Below, piece by piece: positions 15,783 through 25,276 of a DNA stretch of 64,000 nt. Every line of letters starts with the position of its first letter. Within the stretch, counting starts at the first letter, position 1. Below the pieces are notes generated by a model, which made no database searches, was not told where the DNA came from, and saw only the letters and a program-made list of their open reading frames with translations. The position numbers were made by a program, and so were the translations under genes. Source of the DNA: Streptomyces sp. CNH099 (GTDB taxonomy: Bacteria; Actinomycetota; Actinomycetes; Streptomycetales; Streptomycetaceae). The stretch lies in assembly GCA_000514715.1 (NCBI GenBank), contig AZWL01000016.1, forward strand, positions 102,452-166,451, written 5' to 3'.

Positions 15783-16286
15783 TCAGGCCCCGGCGGCCTC
15801 GGCCGGGGCCTCGGCGGGCTCGGCGTCGGCCTTCTTCTCGGCCTTGTCAGCCTTGTCGGTCTTGTCGGTCTTGTCAGCCTTGTCGGCCTTTCCGCCCTTG
15901 TCGGCCTTCTTCGCCTTGGGGGTCACCGCGTTGCCCTTGGGCTCGTCGGCGGCGTCCTTGGCGGCGGCCTCGAAGAGTGCCCGCTTGTCGGCCTTCGGCT
16001 CCGGGACCTTCATCGGCTCGGGGGCCGGCAGGCCCTTGAACTTCTGCCAGTCGCCGGTGACCTTGAGGATGGCGAGCACCGGCTCGGTCGGCTGCGCGCC
16101 GACGCCCAGCCAGTACTGCGCCCGCTCCGAGTCGACCTCGATGCGCGAGGGGTTCTGGACCGGGTGGTACAGCCCGATCTCCTCGATGGCCCGGCCGTCA
16201 CGGCGGGTGCGCGAGTCGGCGACGACGATGCGGTAGTGCGGCGACCGGATCTTGCCCAGCCGCTTCAGCTTGATCTTGACTGCCAC
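15783..16286 (-). CDS. rpsP: 30S ribosomal protein S16 with Lys-rich tail
   Basis: 167 residues. The S16 core is about the first 90 residues (MAVKIKLKRLGKIRSPHYRI, then DSRTRRDGRAIEEIGLYHP). An extended tail of alternating Lys-Ala-Asp and Lys-Thr-Asp triplets follows, encoded by a 9-nt period repeat at about 15841-15900, then a Glu/Pro/Ala end. Bacterial S16 is usually 80-140 residues, so the tail is long but of a kind seen in streptomycetes. First gene of the rpsP-khpA-rimM-trmD operon. Confidence 0.96.
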   Translation of the reverse strand: MAVKIKLKRLGKIRSPHYRIVVADSRTRRDGRAIEEIGLYHPVQNPSRIEVDSERAQYWLGVGAQPTEPVLAILKVTGDWQKFKGLPAPEPMKVPEPKADKRALFEAAAKDAADEPKGNAVTPKAKKADKGGKADKADKTDKTDKADKAEKKADAEPAEAPAEAAGA

Positions 16287-16588
16287 GGGAGTGGTGTCTC
16301 CTGGAGTTGACGTGATTGGGCGCGCGGGGGTGCTGCGTGGGGTTGCAGTGCCCTGGCGCCCGATGGACGCGCCAGCCGGAGGAGAGAGGGGTCCTGTGCG
16401 GCTGTCGAGTTCAGCTCACCATTGTGCCACACGGCACCGACGCCCCCGCCCCCGCGATCCGGTGGGCGGTCCGCCGGCGCGCGTGCGGGCACGCCGGTAT
16501 CGGATCAGGTGGGGGCGGTGACGAGGGCTGCGGTGACCGGGGGTCCGGCGCCCGGGGGTAAGGCCCGGGGAGACCGGGGCCCGGGAGG
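16287..16588 (-). other. 302-nt intergenic region, rpsP leader and promoter
   Basis: No gene is supported here. On the minus strand TGTGGCACAAT ends at 16421, giving a CACAAT -10 candidate (16421-16426) about 135 nt before rpsP; no good -35 is evident. The remainder is GC-rich leader sequence. Confidence 0.35.
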
Positions 16589-17179
16589 TCAGGCCGCCGC
16601 GACGGGTTCCGGGATGCGGAACGGCTTGCCGCAGCCGCCGCACACGATCGGGGCCTGGGCCAGGACCGACGGCACGACGCGGACGTTCCGTCCGCAGTCG
16701 CACACGGCCTTCACCCGCACGCCGCCGCCCGACGACCCGTGCCGGGCCGCGGGACCGCGGAAGCTGCGCGGGCTGTCGGCGGCGGTGGCCGCGTCGTGCG
16801 CCCGCAGCGCCTTGCGGAGGCGCTCGCCGGCCGCGCGGTAGCGCTTCTTGGCGGCCGGGGTGAGGGTGACCAGGGAAAACCCGCTGCTGGGGTGGGGCTC
16901 GTCGGGGTGGTCGAGACCCAGCTCCTCGGCGATGGCGAGGAAACGTCTGTTGTGGTACCGGCCGGCCCGGGAGGTGTCCCTGACTCCGCGGGCTGCGGCA
17001 ATTCCGTGGACGGCTTCGTGCAGGAGTCGCTCGAAGGACAGCTCCGCCCCGCAGGCGGACGAGGACTCCCCGATCAGTGATTCCGGCGCGGCGAGGTCCG
17101 GCAGCTCGGGGTGGTACCGCTGAATCTCGGCCCACGCGGCTGCCAGCTCCGCGGCAAGTACAAGTGGTGTCGTGCTCAC
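16589..17179 (-). CDS. SprT-like zinc metalloprotease-family protein
   Basis: 196 residues from GTG 17179. An HExxH zinc motif is present in LLHEAVHGIAAA with further histidines downstream (GRYHNRRF). The C-terminus carries a zinc ribbon, CDCGRN ... CGGCGKPF. This pattern resembles SprT-like domains, but the cellular target is unknown. An in-frame ATG at 17242 would add 21 residues from unusually AT-rich codons that look like promoter DNA, so GTG (STTPLVLAAEL) is preferred. The 239 nt between this gene and proS show no other gene. Confidence 0.72.
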   Translation of the reverse strand: MSTTPLVLAAELAAAWAEIQRYHPELPDLAAPESLIGESSSACGAELSFERLLHEAVHGIAAARGVRDTSRAGRYHNRRFLAIAEELGLDHPDEPHPSSGFSLVTLTPAAKKRYRAAGERLRKALRAHDAATAADSPRSFRGPAARHGSSGGGVRVKAVCDCGRNVRVVPSVLAQAPIVCGGCGKPFRIPEPVAAA

Positions 17180-17418
17180 GTCGGGACTAACGAGCGGGGT
17201 GCCCCCGGTGTTCCGATTCCCGGCATCCCAAATAATTTGCATCTACCAGTCAGTTCACGATGATGCGGTGGGGACGGGGCGCCTGTGCTGATCTGTGGAG
17301 GTCTGCCGCTTAAATGATCAGGTCACAACAAAGCCGTACGTGACCGCTTGTGCACCGTCATGCACCCTTCGCACCGTGCGTCCCCGCCGCCTCCCGCGTA
17401 CGGCCCCGCCCCCGGCGG

Positions 17419-18846
17419 TCAGTACGCCCGGGCGACGACGGCGAGCGTACCCGGCTCGTCGTCCGCCTCCGGCACCGCCCCGTCCGCCGTGACCAGACAG
17501 CGCACGGACACGGCCTGCTCCGCGAGCCGCGCCTCGCCCTCCGGGCCGAGGTCCGCCCACGGGATACGGGCCCAGCCGCCGGCCGCCGCGGCCTCGGCCG
17601 CCTCGGCGACCGTCCGGACGTCCGTCGTACGTTCCACACGCATTCGACGCGACTCGCGCAGCAACCGTTCCTGATCCTCTTCGAGAATCTTCGGCAGCAG
17701 CCCCGCGCGCTCGTCGAGCAGGGCGTCGAGCGCGACGGGCTCCCGGCGGCCCGGGATGCGCCTGACGAGCGTGGCGGTCCCGGCGGCCAGGTCGCGCGGG
17801 CCGATCTCGACCCGTACGGGCACGCCCTTCAGCTCCCAGTCCACGGCCCGCCGGCCGAAGGGGACGTCGACGCGGTCGTCGATCCGGACCCGTACGCCGG
17901 CGGCGGCCAGCCGGTCACCGGCCTCGCGCACCCTGGCGAGCACGTCCTCGTCGTCCTTCACGGCCAGCACCACGGCCTGCACGGGCGCGAGGCGCGGTGG
18001 GACGCGCAGCCCGTCGTCGTCGCCGTGGACCATGATCATGCCGCCGACCATGCGGGTCGTGGACCCCCAGGAGGTCTGCCACACGTGGCTGCGCGCGCCG
18101 TCCGCGGTGAGGTAGCGGGTGCCGAACGCGCGGGCGAAGTTCTGGCCCAGCTCGTGGCTGGTGCCCATCTGCAGCGCCTTGCCGTCGCGCATCATCGCTT
18201 CGAGGGTGAGGGTGTTGAGGGCGCCGGCGAACCGCTCGGCGGCGGTCTTGCGCCCCGGGAGCACGTCGATCGCCAGCACGCCGGTCATGAAGTCGGCGTA
18301 CACCTCGCGCTGGATGCGGGCCGCGAAGTCCCGGGCCTCCTCGTACGTGGCGTGGGCGGTGTGCCCCTCCTGCCACAGGAACTCCGTCGTGCGCAGGAAC
18401 ATGCGCGGCCGCAGCTCCCAGCGCACCACGTTGGCCCACTGGTTGATCAGCAGCGGCAGGTCGCGGTAGCTCTGCACCCACTTGGCGAAGTAGTCGTTGA
18501 CGATCGTCTCGGAGGTGGGCCGGACCACGACCGGCTCCGGGAGTTCCCTGCCGCCGCCGTGGGTGACGACGGCCAGCTCCGGCGCGAAGCCCTCGACGTG
18601 CTCGGCCTCCCTGGCCAGGTAGGACTGCGGGATGAAGAGCGGGAAGTACGCGTTCTGCGCGCCCGTCGCCTTGATCCGGTCGTCCATCTCCCGCTGCGTG
18701 CGCTCCCACAGCCCGTACCCGTACGGTCGGATGACCATCGTGCCGCGCACGGGACCGTTGTCGGCCAGCTCGGCCTTGGTGATCAGGTCCTGGTACCAGC
18801 GCGGGAAGTCGTCCGCCTGGCGGGTGAGTACGGGTGCCTTCGCCAT
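17419..18846 (-). CDS. proS: prolyl-tRNA synthetase, archaeal/eukaryote-type (ProS3)
   Basis: Charges tRNA-Pro. 475 residues, and it lacks the large editing insertion of the usual bacterial enzyme (about 570). Class II motif 2 region RPTSETIVNDYFAKW, motif 3 region GMIMVHGDDDGL, an anticodon-binding domain around PVQAVVLAVKDD, and a C-terminal domain ending TLAVVARAY fit the archaeal/eukaryotic group. Many actinomycetes carry the bacterial-type gene elsewhere, so this could be a second or the only ProRS. It stands alone between the SprT-like gene and ffh, which has no functional link to it. Confidence 0.92.
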   Translation of the reverse strand: MAKAPVLTRQADDFPRWYQDLITKAELADNGPVRGTMVIRPYGYGLWERTQREMDDRIKATGAQNAYFPLFIPQSYLAREAEHVEGFAPELAVVTHGGGRELPEPVVVRPTSETIVNDYFAKWVQSYRDLPLLINQWANVVRWELRPRMFLRTTEFLWQEGHTAHATYEEARDFAARIQREVYADFMTGVLAIDVLPGRKTAAERFAGALNTLTLEAMMRDGKALQMGTSHELGQNFARAFGTRYLTADGARSHVWQTSWGSTTRMVGGMIMVHGDDDGLRVPPRLAPVQAVVLAVKDDEDVLARVREAGDRLAAAGVRVRIDDRVDVPFGRRAVDWELKGVPVRVEIGPRDLAAGTATLVRRIPGRREPVALDALLDERAGLLPKILEEDQERLLRESRRMRVERTTDVRTVAEAAEAAAAGGWARIPWADLGPEGEARLAEQAVSVRCLVTADGAVPEADDEPGTLAVVARAY

Positions 18847-18923
18847 GGCGGAGATCGTAGAGCGTGGCCGCGGGCCGCAGGTACTCGTTTACGGGGCCGC
18901 CGGCGGCCCGCGGCGGGGGGCGG

Positions 18924-20471
18924 TCAGAGCAGCTTCTTGAACTCCTCCGGCAGCTCGAAGTCCTGCGGGGACTGCTCCGCGCCGCCGCCGAACGGGCCGC
19001 CCGCGCCGGCCCGGCGCTCGGCCGCGGCCTGCTCGTCGGCCTTGCGCTTCATCGGGTTGCCGCTGCGCTGGCGCCCCTTGGCCTTCTTCTGCTGCTTGCC
19101 CTTGCGCTTGCCGCCGCCCGTGCCGCCCGGCATCCCGGGCATGTTCGGCATGCCCGGCACGCCGCCGCCCTGGGCCATCCGCGACATCATCTTGCGCGCC
19201 TCGAAGAACCGCTCCACCAGGTTCTTCACCGCGCTGACCTCGACGCCCGAGCCCCGCGCGATACGGGCCCGGCGCGAGCCGTTGATGATCACCGGGTCGC
19301 TGCGCTCCCCCGGCGTCATCGACTTGATGATCGCGGCGGTGCGGTCCACGTCCCGCTCGTCGAGGTTGTTGATCTGCTCCTTCATCTGGCCCATGCCGGG
19401 CATCATGCCGAGCAGCTTGGAGATGGAACCCATCTTGCGGACCTGCTCCATCTGCGCCAGGAAGTCGTCGAGCGTGAACTCCTTGGGCCCCTTCGCCAGC
19501 TTGGCCGCCATCTTCTCGGCCTCTTGCTGGCTGAAGGTCTGCTCCGCCTTCTCGATCAGCGACAGCATGTCGCCCATGCCGAGGATGCGGGACGCCATGC
19601 GGTCCGGGTGGAACGCGTCGAAGTCGTCCAGCTTCTCGCCGTTGGAGGCGAACATGATCTGCTTGCCGGTGACCTGCGCGATGGACAGCGCGGCGCCGCC
19701 GCGGGCGTCGCCGTCCAGCTTGGAGAGCACGACGCCGTCGAAGCCGACGCCGTCGCGGAACGCCTCCGCGGTGCTGACGGCGTCCTGGCCGATCATCGCG
19801 TCGACGACGAAGAGGATCTCGTCGGGGCCGACCGCGTCCCGGATGTCGGCGGCCTGCTGCATCATCTCGGCGTCGACGCCGAGGCGGCCGGCGGTGTCGA
19901 CGATCACGACGTCGTACTGCTTGTCGCGGGCGTGCGCGAGGGAGTCCTTCGCGACCCGGACGGGGTCGCCGACGCCGTTGCCCGGCTCGGGCGCGAAGAC
20001 GGCGACGGACGCGCGCTCGCCGACGACCTGCAACTGGTTGACGGCGTTGGGGCGCTGGAGGTCGGCGGCGACCAGCATGGGCGTGTGGCCCTGACGCGCC
20101 AGCCACTTGCCGAGCTTGCCCGCGAGGGTCGTCTTGCCGGCGCCCTGCAGGCCGGCGAGCATGATCACGGTCGGCGGGTTCTTGGCGAACCGCAGTCTGC
20201 GGGTCTCGCCGCCGAGGATGCCGACCAGCTCCTCGTTGACGATCTTGATGACCTGCTGGGCCGGGTTGAGGGCCTGGGAGACCTCGGCGCCCAGCGCACG
20301 GTCCTTGACCTGCTTGATGAAGGCCCGCACGACGGGCAACGCGACATCCGCCTCCAGGAGGGCGACGCGGATCTCGCGCGCGGTGGCGTCGATGTCCGCC
20401 TCGGACAGGCGGCCCTTGCCCCGGAGGTTTTTGAACGTACTCGCCAGGCGGTCGGAAAGAGTGTCGAACAC
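18924..20471 (-). CDS. ffh: signal recognition particle protein Ffh
   Basis: SRP54 GTPase that binds signal peptides and 4.5S RNA and docks with FtsY. 515 residues. The N domain starts MFDTLSDRLASTFKNLRGKG. The G domain has GLQGAGKTTLAGKLG, DTAGRLGVDAEMM and SKLDGDARGG. The M domain has the RNA-binding SGVEVSAVKNLVERFFEA and Met/Gly-rich segments, then a basic/Gly tail. GTG at 20471 is chosen by family N-terminus; an open frame upstream is unconserved. FtsY, its receptor, is encoded at 28132-29349. Confidence 0.97.
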   Translation of the reverse strand: MFDTLSDRLASTFKNLRGKGRLSEADIDATAREIRVALLEADVALPVVRAFIKQVKDRALGAEVSQALNPAQQVIKIVNEELVGILGGETRRLRFAKNPPTVIMLAGLQGAGKTTLAGKLGKWLARQGHTPMLVAADLQRPNAVNQLQVVGERASVAVFAPEPGNGVGDPVRVAKDSLAHARDKQYDVVIVDTAGRLGVDAEMMQQAADIRDAVGPDEILFVVDAMIGQDAVSTAEAFRDGVGFDGVVLSKLDGDARGGAALSIAQVTGKQIMFASNGEKLDDFDAFHPDRMASRILGMGDMLSLIEKAEQTFSQQEAEKMAAKLAKGPKEFTLDDFLAQMEQVRKMGSISKLLGMMPGMGQMKEQINNLDERDVDRTAAIIKSMTPGERSDPVIINGSRRARIARGSGVEVSAVKNLVERFFEARKMMSRMAQGGGVPGMPNMPGMPGGTGGGKRKGKQQKKAKGRQRSGNPMKRKADEQAAAERRAGAGGPFGGGAEQSPQDFELPEEFKKLL

Positions 20472-20597
20472 GGCGCTCGTCGGTCCTCGGGTCGGGGGCG
20501 GAGGCAATCGTCCTCTAGGGTATCCGGCGCGCGGGACAAACACCCTCGCCAGGGGCGGGCCCGGCGGGAACGACGCCCCGGGGCGCGGTCGGCCGGG

Positions 20598-23453
20598 TCA
20601 GCCCAGCGCCGCCGCCAGCGCATCCGCCACCTCGCCGGCCCGGGCGTCGGCCAGCGGGCGGCCGGCGGTGTCGGTGACGTAGAAGGCGTCGACGGCGTTG
20701 GCGCCGAGGGTGCTGACGTACGCGCCGCGCACCTGCACGCCGGCCGTCTCCAGCGCGCGGCCGATGCGGTGCAGCAGGCCGGGGGCGTCTTGGGCGCGGA
20801 CCTCGATGACGGTGGCGACCTGGGAGCTGCCGCGCGCGACGGTCACGCGGGGCGGCGGCGCGGGGGTGCCGCGGCGGCGGGGCCGGTAGGCCTTCTCCCG
20901 CTCGGCGAGCCGGGCGGGCACGTCGAGGGTGCCGTCGAGGACGCGCAGGAGGTCGGCGCGGAGGCGGTCGGCGGCGGGGAGGGAGCCGAACTCGGCGGCG
21001 ACGCGCCAGTTGAGGAGGAGCACGTGCGGGGCGCCGGGACCGGGGTCGCCGGCCGCGCCGGCCACGCCCGGGGGCAGCCGCAGGGGGCGCAGCTCGGCGG
21101 TGCGCACCGTCAGCCGGTGCAGCGCCAGCACGCCCGCGACCGCCGGCAGGACGCCCGGCCGGTCGGGGACGGCCACGAGCAGCTCCACGCCCAGCGGCAG
21201 CGTGCCGCCGGACTCCGCAACACCGGGGCCCGAGCCCGCGGCTGCGGCTGCGGCTGTGTCTGCGCCCGCGGCTGCGGCCGGCTCCGCCGGCGGCGGCGGC
21301 GGTTCCTCGGTACGGGCGCGCACCGCCAGCGCCGGGCCGCCCGTACGCCACGCCTCGACCGCCAGCCGCTCCTCCTCCGCCCCCGGCGCCCGCGCGCCCC
21401 GCTCCCCCGCCGCGGCGCCGGCCGGTTCGCCGGCCAGCGCGCCGCGGACCCGCCCGGCCAGGTCGGCGACCAGCGAGGCCCGCCAGGCGCTCCACGCCGC
21501 CGGCCCGGTGGCCAGCGCGTCGGCCTCGGTGAGCGCGTGCAGCAGCTCCAGGGTTCCGTGCCCGCCGACGGCGTCGGCCACGAGCCGTACGGTCGCGGGG
21601 TCGTCCAGGTCGCGGCGGGTCGCGGTCTCCACGAGCAGCAGGTGGTGGCGGGCCAGGGCGCCGATGACGTCGACGTCGGCGGCGGGGAAGCCGATGCGCC
21701 GGGCCATGTCGCGGGCGATGGTCTCGCCGGTGACGCTGTGCCCGCCGGGGCCGTCGGGCCAGCCCTTGCCGATGTCGTGCAGCAGCGCGGCGACCAGCAG
21801 CAGGTCCGGCCGGCCGACGCGGCGGGTGAGCGCCGCGGCCCGTACGGCCGTCTCGACGAGATGGCGGTCGACGGTCCAGCGGTGCACGGGGTTGCGCTGC
21901 GGGCGGCAGCGCACCCGCTCCCAGTCGGGCAGCAGCCGCGTGACGAGCCCCTCCGCCTCCAGGCTCTCCCACACCGGCACCGTGGCCGGGCCGGCGCCGA
22001 GCAGCGTCACCAGCTGCTCGCGCGCCTCGTCCGGCCACGGTACGGGCAGCGGCGGCACCTGCGCGGCCAGCAGCCGCACGGCGGGCAGCGACAGCGGCAG
22101 CCCCGCCTGCGCGGCGGCGGCCGCGGCGCGCAGCGGCAGCACGGGGTCGCGGTCGGGGCGGGCGGTGCGGGCGAGGACGACCTCGCCGTCCTGCTCGACG
22201 ACGCCGTCGGCGAGCGGAGTGCGCTCCGCCGGGCCGCGCGGGACGGGGCGGCCGGAGGCGCCCAGGAGGCTCCGCAGCCGGGCGGCGCCGCGCCGGCCGC
22301 CGCGGGCCCGCAGCACGCGGTCGACCTCGCGCCAGGTGACGTCGGTGGCGTACGCGAGGGTGCGCGCGGCCTCGTAGACCTCGCGCAGCAGGGTGTCGGA
22401 GTCGAGCAGGCCGAGGGCGGCGGCGACCTGGTCCTGCTCCTGCAGCGCGAGGCGGTCGGTGGCGCGGCCCGTGGTCAGGTGCAGTGCGTCGCGGGTGTCG
22501 AGGAGCCGCTCGCGGGCGCGGTCCAGGCCCGCGCGGGGGGCGTCGGCGAGCCAGGAGGCGGCGACGGCGCGCAGGGCGGTGGCGTCCCGGAGCCCGCCGC
22601 GGGCCTCCTTGAGGTCGGGCTCCAGCAGGAACTGCAGCTCGCCGTGGCGCTCGGCGCGTTCGCGGCCCAGCTCGCGCAGCTCGGGGAGGCGGCGGGCGGC
22701 GCGGTTGCGCCAGTCGGCGAAGACGGCGGTGCGCAGCCCGGCGGTGAGGGCGGCGTCGCCGGCGATGTGGCGGGCGTCGAGCAGGCCCAGGGTGACCTTG
22801 AGGTCCTCGCCGGCGGTCCGGAGCGCCTCGGCGGGGGTGCGTACGGAGTGGTCGAGGGCCAGGCCCATGTCCCAGACGGGGTACCAGAGGCGGTCGGCGA
22901 CGGCGGCGAGCGCGCCGGGGCGGAGGGAGCCGTCGTGGAGGAGGAGCAGGTCGAGGTCGCTGCGCGGGGACAGCTCGCCGCGCCCGTAGCCGCCGACGGC
23001 GACGAGGGACACCCCGCGGATGCCGCGCGGGGTGCGGACGTCGCCGGGGGCGCGGGGCTCGCCGTTCGCTGGCCCGCGGGGCGGCCCGGCGTCGCCGGTC
23101 GCGCCGTGGAGCAGCCCGGCGAGCCAGCGGTCGGTGGCCCGCGCCAGCGCGGCCCGCCGCGCCGCGCCGCCCTCGGCGCCCAGCAGCCGCACGCGGGCCG
23201 CGGCGTACGTCTCTTCGGGCTCCGCCTCCTCGGCCGGCGGTGCGCCGGGCCCACCCGGCCCGCCACCGGCCGACGCCGCACCGGACGCACCGAGCGCACC
23301 GAGCGCACCGCCCGAACCGTGCCGTCCGCCGGCCGGCGCCTCCCTCGCGGGCCCCCGGTCGCCCGTCAGGGTTCCGGCCTCGGCCGGACCCCCGCCCGCG
23401 GGCGCGCGCTCCCCCTGCTGTCCGCCCGGCTGCTGTCGTCCGGTGTCCGTCAC
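20598..23453 (-). CDS. glnD: PII uridylyl/adenylyltransferase GlnD
   Basis: Modifies and demodifies PII according to nitrogen status; in Streptomyces the modification is adenylylation. 951 residues. A long Gly/Ala/Pro N-terminus (about 1-75) precedes the nucleotidyltransferase motif GGYGRGELSPRSDLDLLLL. The HD phosphohydrolase motif is LLHDIGKG, and two C-terminal ACT domains end in VRGAYVSTLGANAVDAFYVT. A Pro/Ala-rich linker (GCTGCG-type repeats near 21240-21300) separates HD and ACT parts. Last gene of amtB-glnK-glnD. Confidence 0.96.
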   Translation of the reverse strand: MTDTGRQQPGGQQGERAPAGGGPAEAGTLTGDRGPAREAPAGGRHGSGGALGALGASGAASAGGGPGGPGAPPAEEAEPEETYAAARVRLLGAEGGAARRAALARATDRWLAGLLHGATGDAGPPRGPANGEPRAPGDVRTPRGIRGVSLVAVGGYGRGELSPRSDLDLLLLHDGSLRPGALAAVADRLWYPVWDMGLALDHSVRTPAEALRTAGEDLKVTLGLLDARHIAGDAALTAGLRTAVFADWRNRAARRLPELRELGRERAERHGELQFLLEPDLKEARGGLRDATALRAVAASWLADAPRAGLDRARERLLDTRDALHLTTGRATDRLALQEQDQVAAALGLLDSDTLLREVYEAARTLAYATDVTWREVDRVLRARGGRRGAARLRSLLGASGRPVPRGPAERTPLADGVVEQDGEVVLARTARPDRDPVLPLRAAAAAAQAGLPLSLPAVRLLAAQVPPLPVPWPDEAREQLVTLLGAGPATVPVWESLEAEGLVTRLLPDWERVRCRPQRNPVHRWTVDRHLVETAVRAAALTRRVGRPDLLLVAALLHDIGKGWPDGPGGHSVTGETIARDMARRIGFPAADVDVIGALARHHLLLVETATRRDLDDPATVRLVADAVGGHGTLELLHALTEADALATGPAAWSAWRASLVADLAGRVRGALAGEPAGAAAGERGARAPGAEEERLAVEAWRTGGPALAVRARTEEPPPPPAEPAAAAGADTAAAAAAGSGPGVAESGGTLPLGVELLVAVPDRPGVLPAVAGVLALHRLTVRTAELRPLRLPPGVAGAAGDPGPGAPHVLLLNWRVAAEFGSLPAADRLRADLLRVLDGTLDVPARLAEREKAYRPRRRGTPAPPPRVTVARGSSQVATVIEVRAQDAPGLLHRIGRALETAGVQVRGAYVSTLGANAVDAFYVTDTAGRPLADARAGEVADALAAALG

Positions 23454-23537
23454 CCACGTACTCCCGCCAGTTGGTCCGCCCGCGGCCGGCCCGCCCCGTC
23501 GCGGGCCGGCCGTGGGCGGAGGCCGCCGACCGCGCGG

Positions 23538-23876
23538 TCAGAGCGCGTCGGGGCCGCGCTCGCCCGTTCGTACCCGTACCGCCGTGTCGACCGGTACGCT
23601 CCACACCTTGCCGTCGCCGATCTTGCCGGTGCGCGCGGCCTTCATCACGACCTCGACCAGCTGTTCGGCGTCGTCGTCCGCGACCAGCACCTCGATACGC
23701 ACCTTCGGCACGAGGTCGACGGTGTACTCCGCGCCCCGGTACACCTCGGTGTGGCCGCGCTGCCTGCCGTAGCCGCTGGCCTCCGTGACCGTCAGCCCCT
23801 GCACCCCGAAGGCCTGCAGGGCCTCCTTCACCTCGTCCAGCCGGTGCGGCTTGATCACTGCCGTGATGAGCTTCAC
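23538..23876 (-). CDS. glnK: nitrogen regulatory protein PII
   Basis: 112 residues, exactly the PII length. GTG start reading MKLITAVIKPHRLDEVKEAL. The T-loop GRQRGHTEVYRGAEY ends at Tyr51, the modified residue, and the C-loop TGKIGDGKVWSVPV is intact. It senses 2-oxoglutarate and ATP/ADP and controls AmtB. Start overlaps the amtB stop (GTGA), so the transporter and its regulator are coupled. Probably GlnR-controlled from the amtB promoter. Confidence 0.97.
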   Translation of the reverse strand: MKLITAVIKPHRLDEVKEALQAFGVQGLTVTEASGYGRQRGHTEVYRGAEYTVDLVPKVRIEVLVADDDAEQLVEVVMKAARTGKIGDGKVWSVPVDTAVRVRTGERGPDAL

Positions 23877-25198
23877 GCGTCCACCCTCTTCTCCGCGGCC
23901 GCGGCCGCCCTGTCCGTACCCGTCGGCTGACCGCCCACGGCCGCCGTCGCCGGCGCGCCGGCCGCCGCGGAGCCGACGCCGCTGTAGTCGTACGCGCTCT
24001 CTGCGTGCTGCGACTGGTCGACGCCCGCCAGCTCCTCGTCCTCGCTGACCCGGAAGCCCATCAGCCGGTCGATGCCCTTGGCAAGCAGCCAGGTGACGAC
24101 GAACGTGTAGACGAGCACCACGCCCGCGCCGGCCGCCTGCCGGCCGAGCTGCTCCAGCCCGCCGCCGTAGAACAGACCGATGTCGTCGATGGCGAAGAAG
24201 CCGATCGCGAGGGTGCCGACGATCCCGCCGACCAGGTGGACGCCGACGACGTCGAGCGAGTCGTCGTAGCCCAGCTTGTACTTCAGGCCCACGGCCCAGG
24301 CGCAGACGACACCCGCGATGATCCCGATGGCCACCGCGCCCACGGCGTTCACGGACGCGCCGGAGGGGGTGATCGCCACCAGGCCGGCGATGGCGCCGGA
24401 CGCCGCGCCGAGCATGGTGACGGAACCGTGCCGCAGCTTCTCGTAGATCAGCCAGCCGACGACCGCGGCACCGGTGGCGACCTGGGTGTTGAAGAGCATC
24501 GTCGCGGCGACGCCGTCGGCGGCCAGCTCGGAGCCGGCGTTGAAGCCGAACCAGCCGAACCACAGCAGCGCGGCGCCGAGCAGCACGAAGGGCAGGTTGT
24601 GCGGGCGCATCGGGTCCTTCTTGAAGCCGACGCGCTTGCCGACGACGAGGACGGCCGCGAGGGCCGCGACGCCGGCGTTGATGTGCACGGCGGTGCCGCC
24701 CGCGAAGTCGATGGCCTTGATGTCGCCGTTCAGGCCGATGAAGCCCTCGGGGCCCCAGACCCAGTGGGCGACGGGGAAGTAGACGACCGTGACCCACAGG
24801 GCGATGAACAGGGCCCAGGCGGTGAACTTCACCCGGTCCGCGAGGGCGCCGCTGATGAGCGCGGGGGTGATGATGGCGAACATCAGTTGAAAGGCCGCGA
24901 ACGCCAGCACCGGGATGCCCTCGTCGCCGCCCGTCAGCGTGTCCGGGGTGATCTCCGCCATCCCGACGTGGTCGAGGTTGCCGAGGATGCCTCCGCCGAT
25001 GTCGTCGCCGAAGGTGAGGCTGTAGCCGTACAGCACCCACAGGATGCTGACGATGCCCAGCGAGACGAAGCTCATCATCAGCATGTTCAGGGTGCTCTTA
25101 ACCCGCACCATGCCCCCGTAGAAGAAGGCAAGACCGGGCGTCATCAACATGACCAGCGCCGCGCTGATCAGGACGAATGCGGTATCAGCGCCATTCAA
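23873..25198 (-). CDS. amtB: ammonium transporter AmtB
   Basis: Amt/Rh channel for ammonium uptake, 441 residues with about 11 predicted membrane helices and a periplasmic N-terminus. Family motifs: FYGGMVRVKSTLNMLMMS, GFIGLNGDIKAIDFAGGTAVHINAG-type pore region, and GGIVGTLAIGFFA. The start codon is TTG at 25198, chosen for GAGGAG 8 nt upstream and the hydrophobic N-terminus NGADTAFVLISAALVML. The cytoplasmic tail is Ala/Gly-rich. Upstream lies a GlnR-type site at 25277-25314. Confidence 0.96.
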   Translation of the reverse strand: MNGADTAFVLISAALVMLMTPGLAFFYGGMVRVKSTLNMLMMSFVSLGIVSILWVLYGYSLTFGDDIGGGILGNLDHVGMAEITPDTLTGGDEGIPVLAFAAFQLMFAIITPALISGALADRVKFTAWALFIALWVTVVYFPVAHWVWGPEGFIGLNGDIKAIDFAGGTAVHINAGVAALAAVLVVGKRVGFKKDPMRPHNLPFVLLGAALLWFGWFGFNAGSELAADGVAATMLFNTQVATGAAVVGWLIYEKLRHGSVTMLGAASGAIAGLVAITPSGASVNAVGAVAIGIIAGVVCAWAVGLKYKLGYDDSLDVVGVHLVGGIVGTLAIGFFAIDDIGLFYGGGLEQLGRQAAGAGVVLVYTFVVTWLLAKGIDRLMGFRVSEDEELAGVDQSQHAESAYDYSGVGSAAAGAPATAAVGGQPTGTDRAAAAAEKRVDA

Positions 25199-25276
25199 CG
25201 TCGCTTCTCCTCTGCGTGCGGCCCGTGCGGGCTGAAAGGTTGGGGCCGGGAATGCGCAAGAGGCTGGCGCAGCGGG

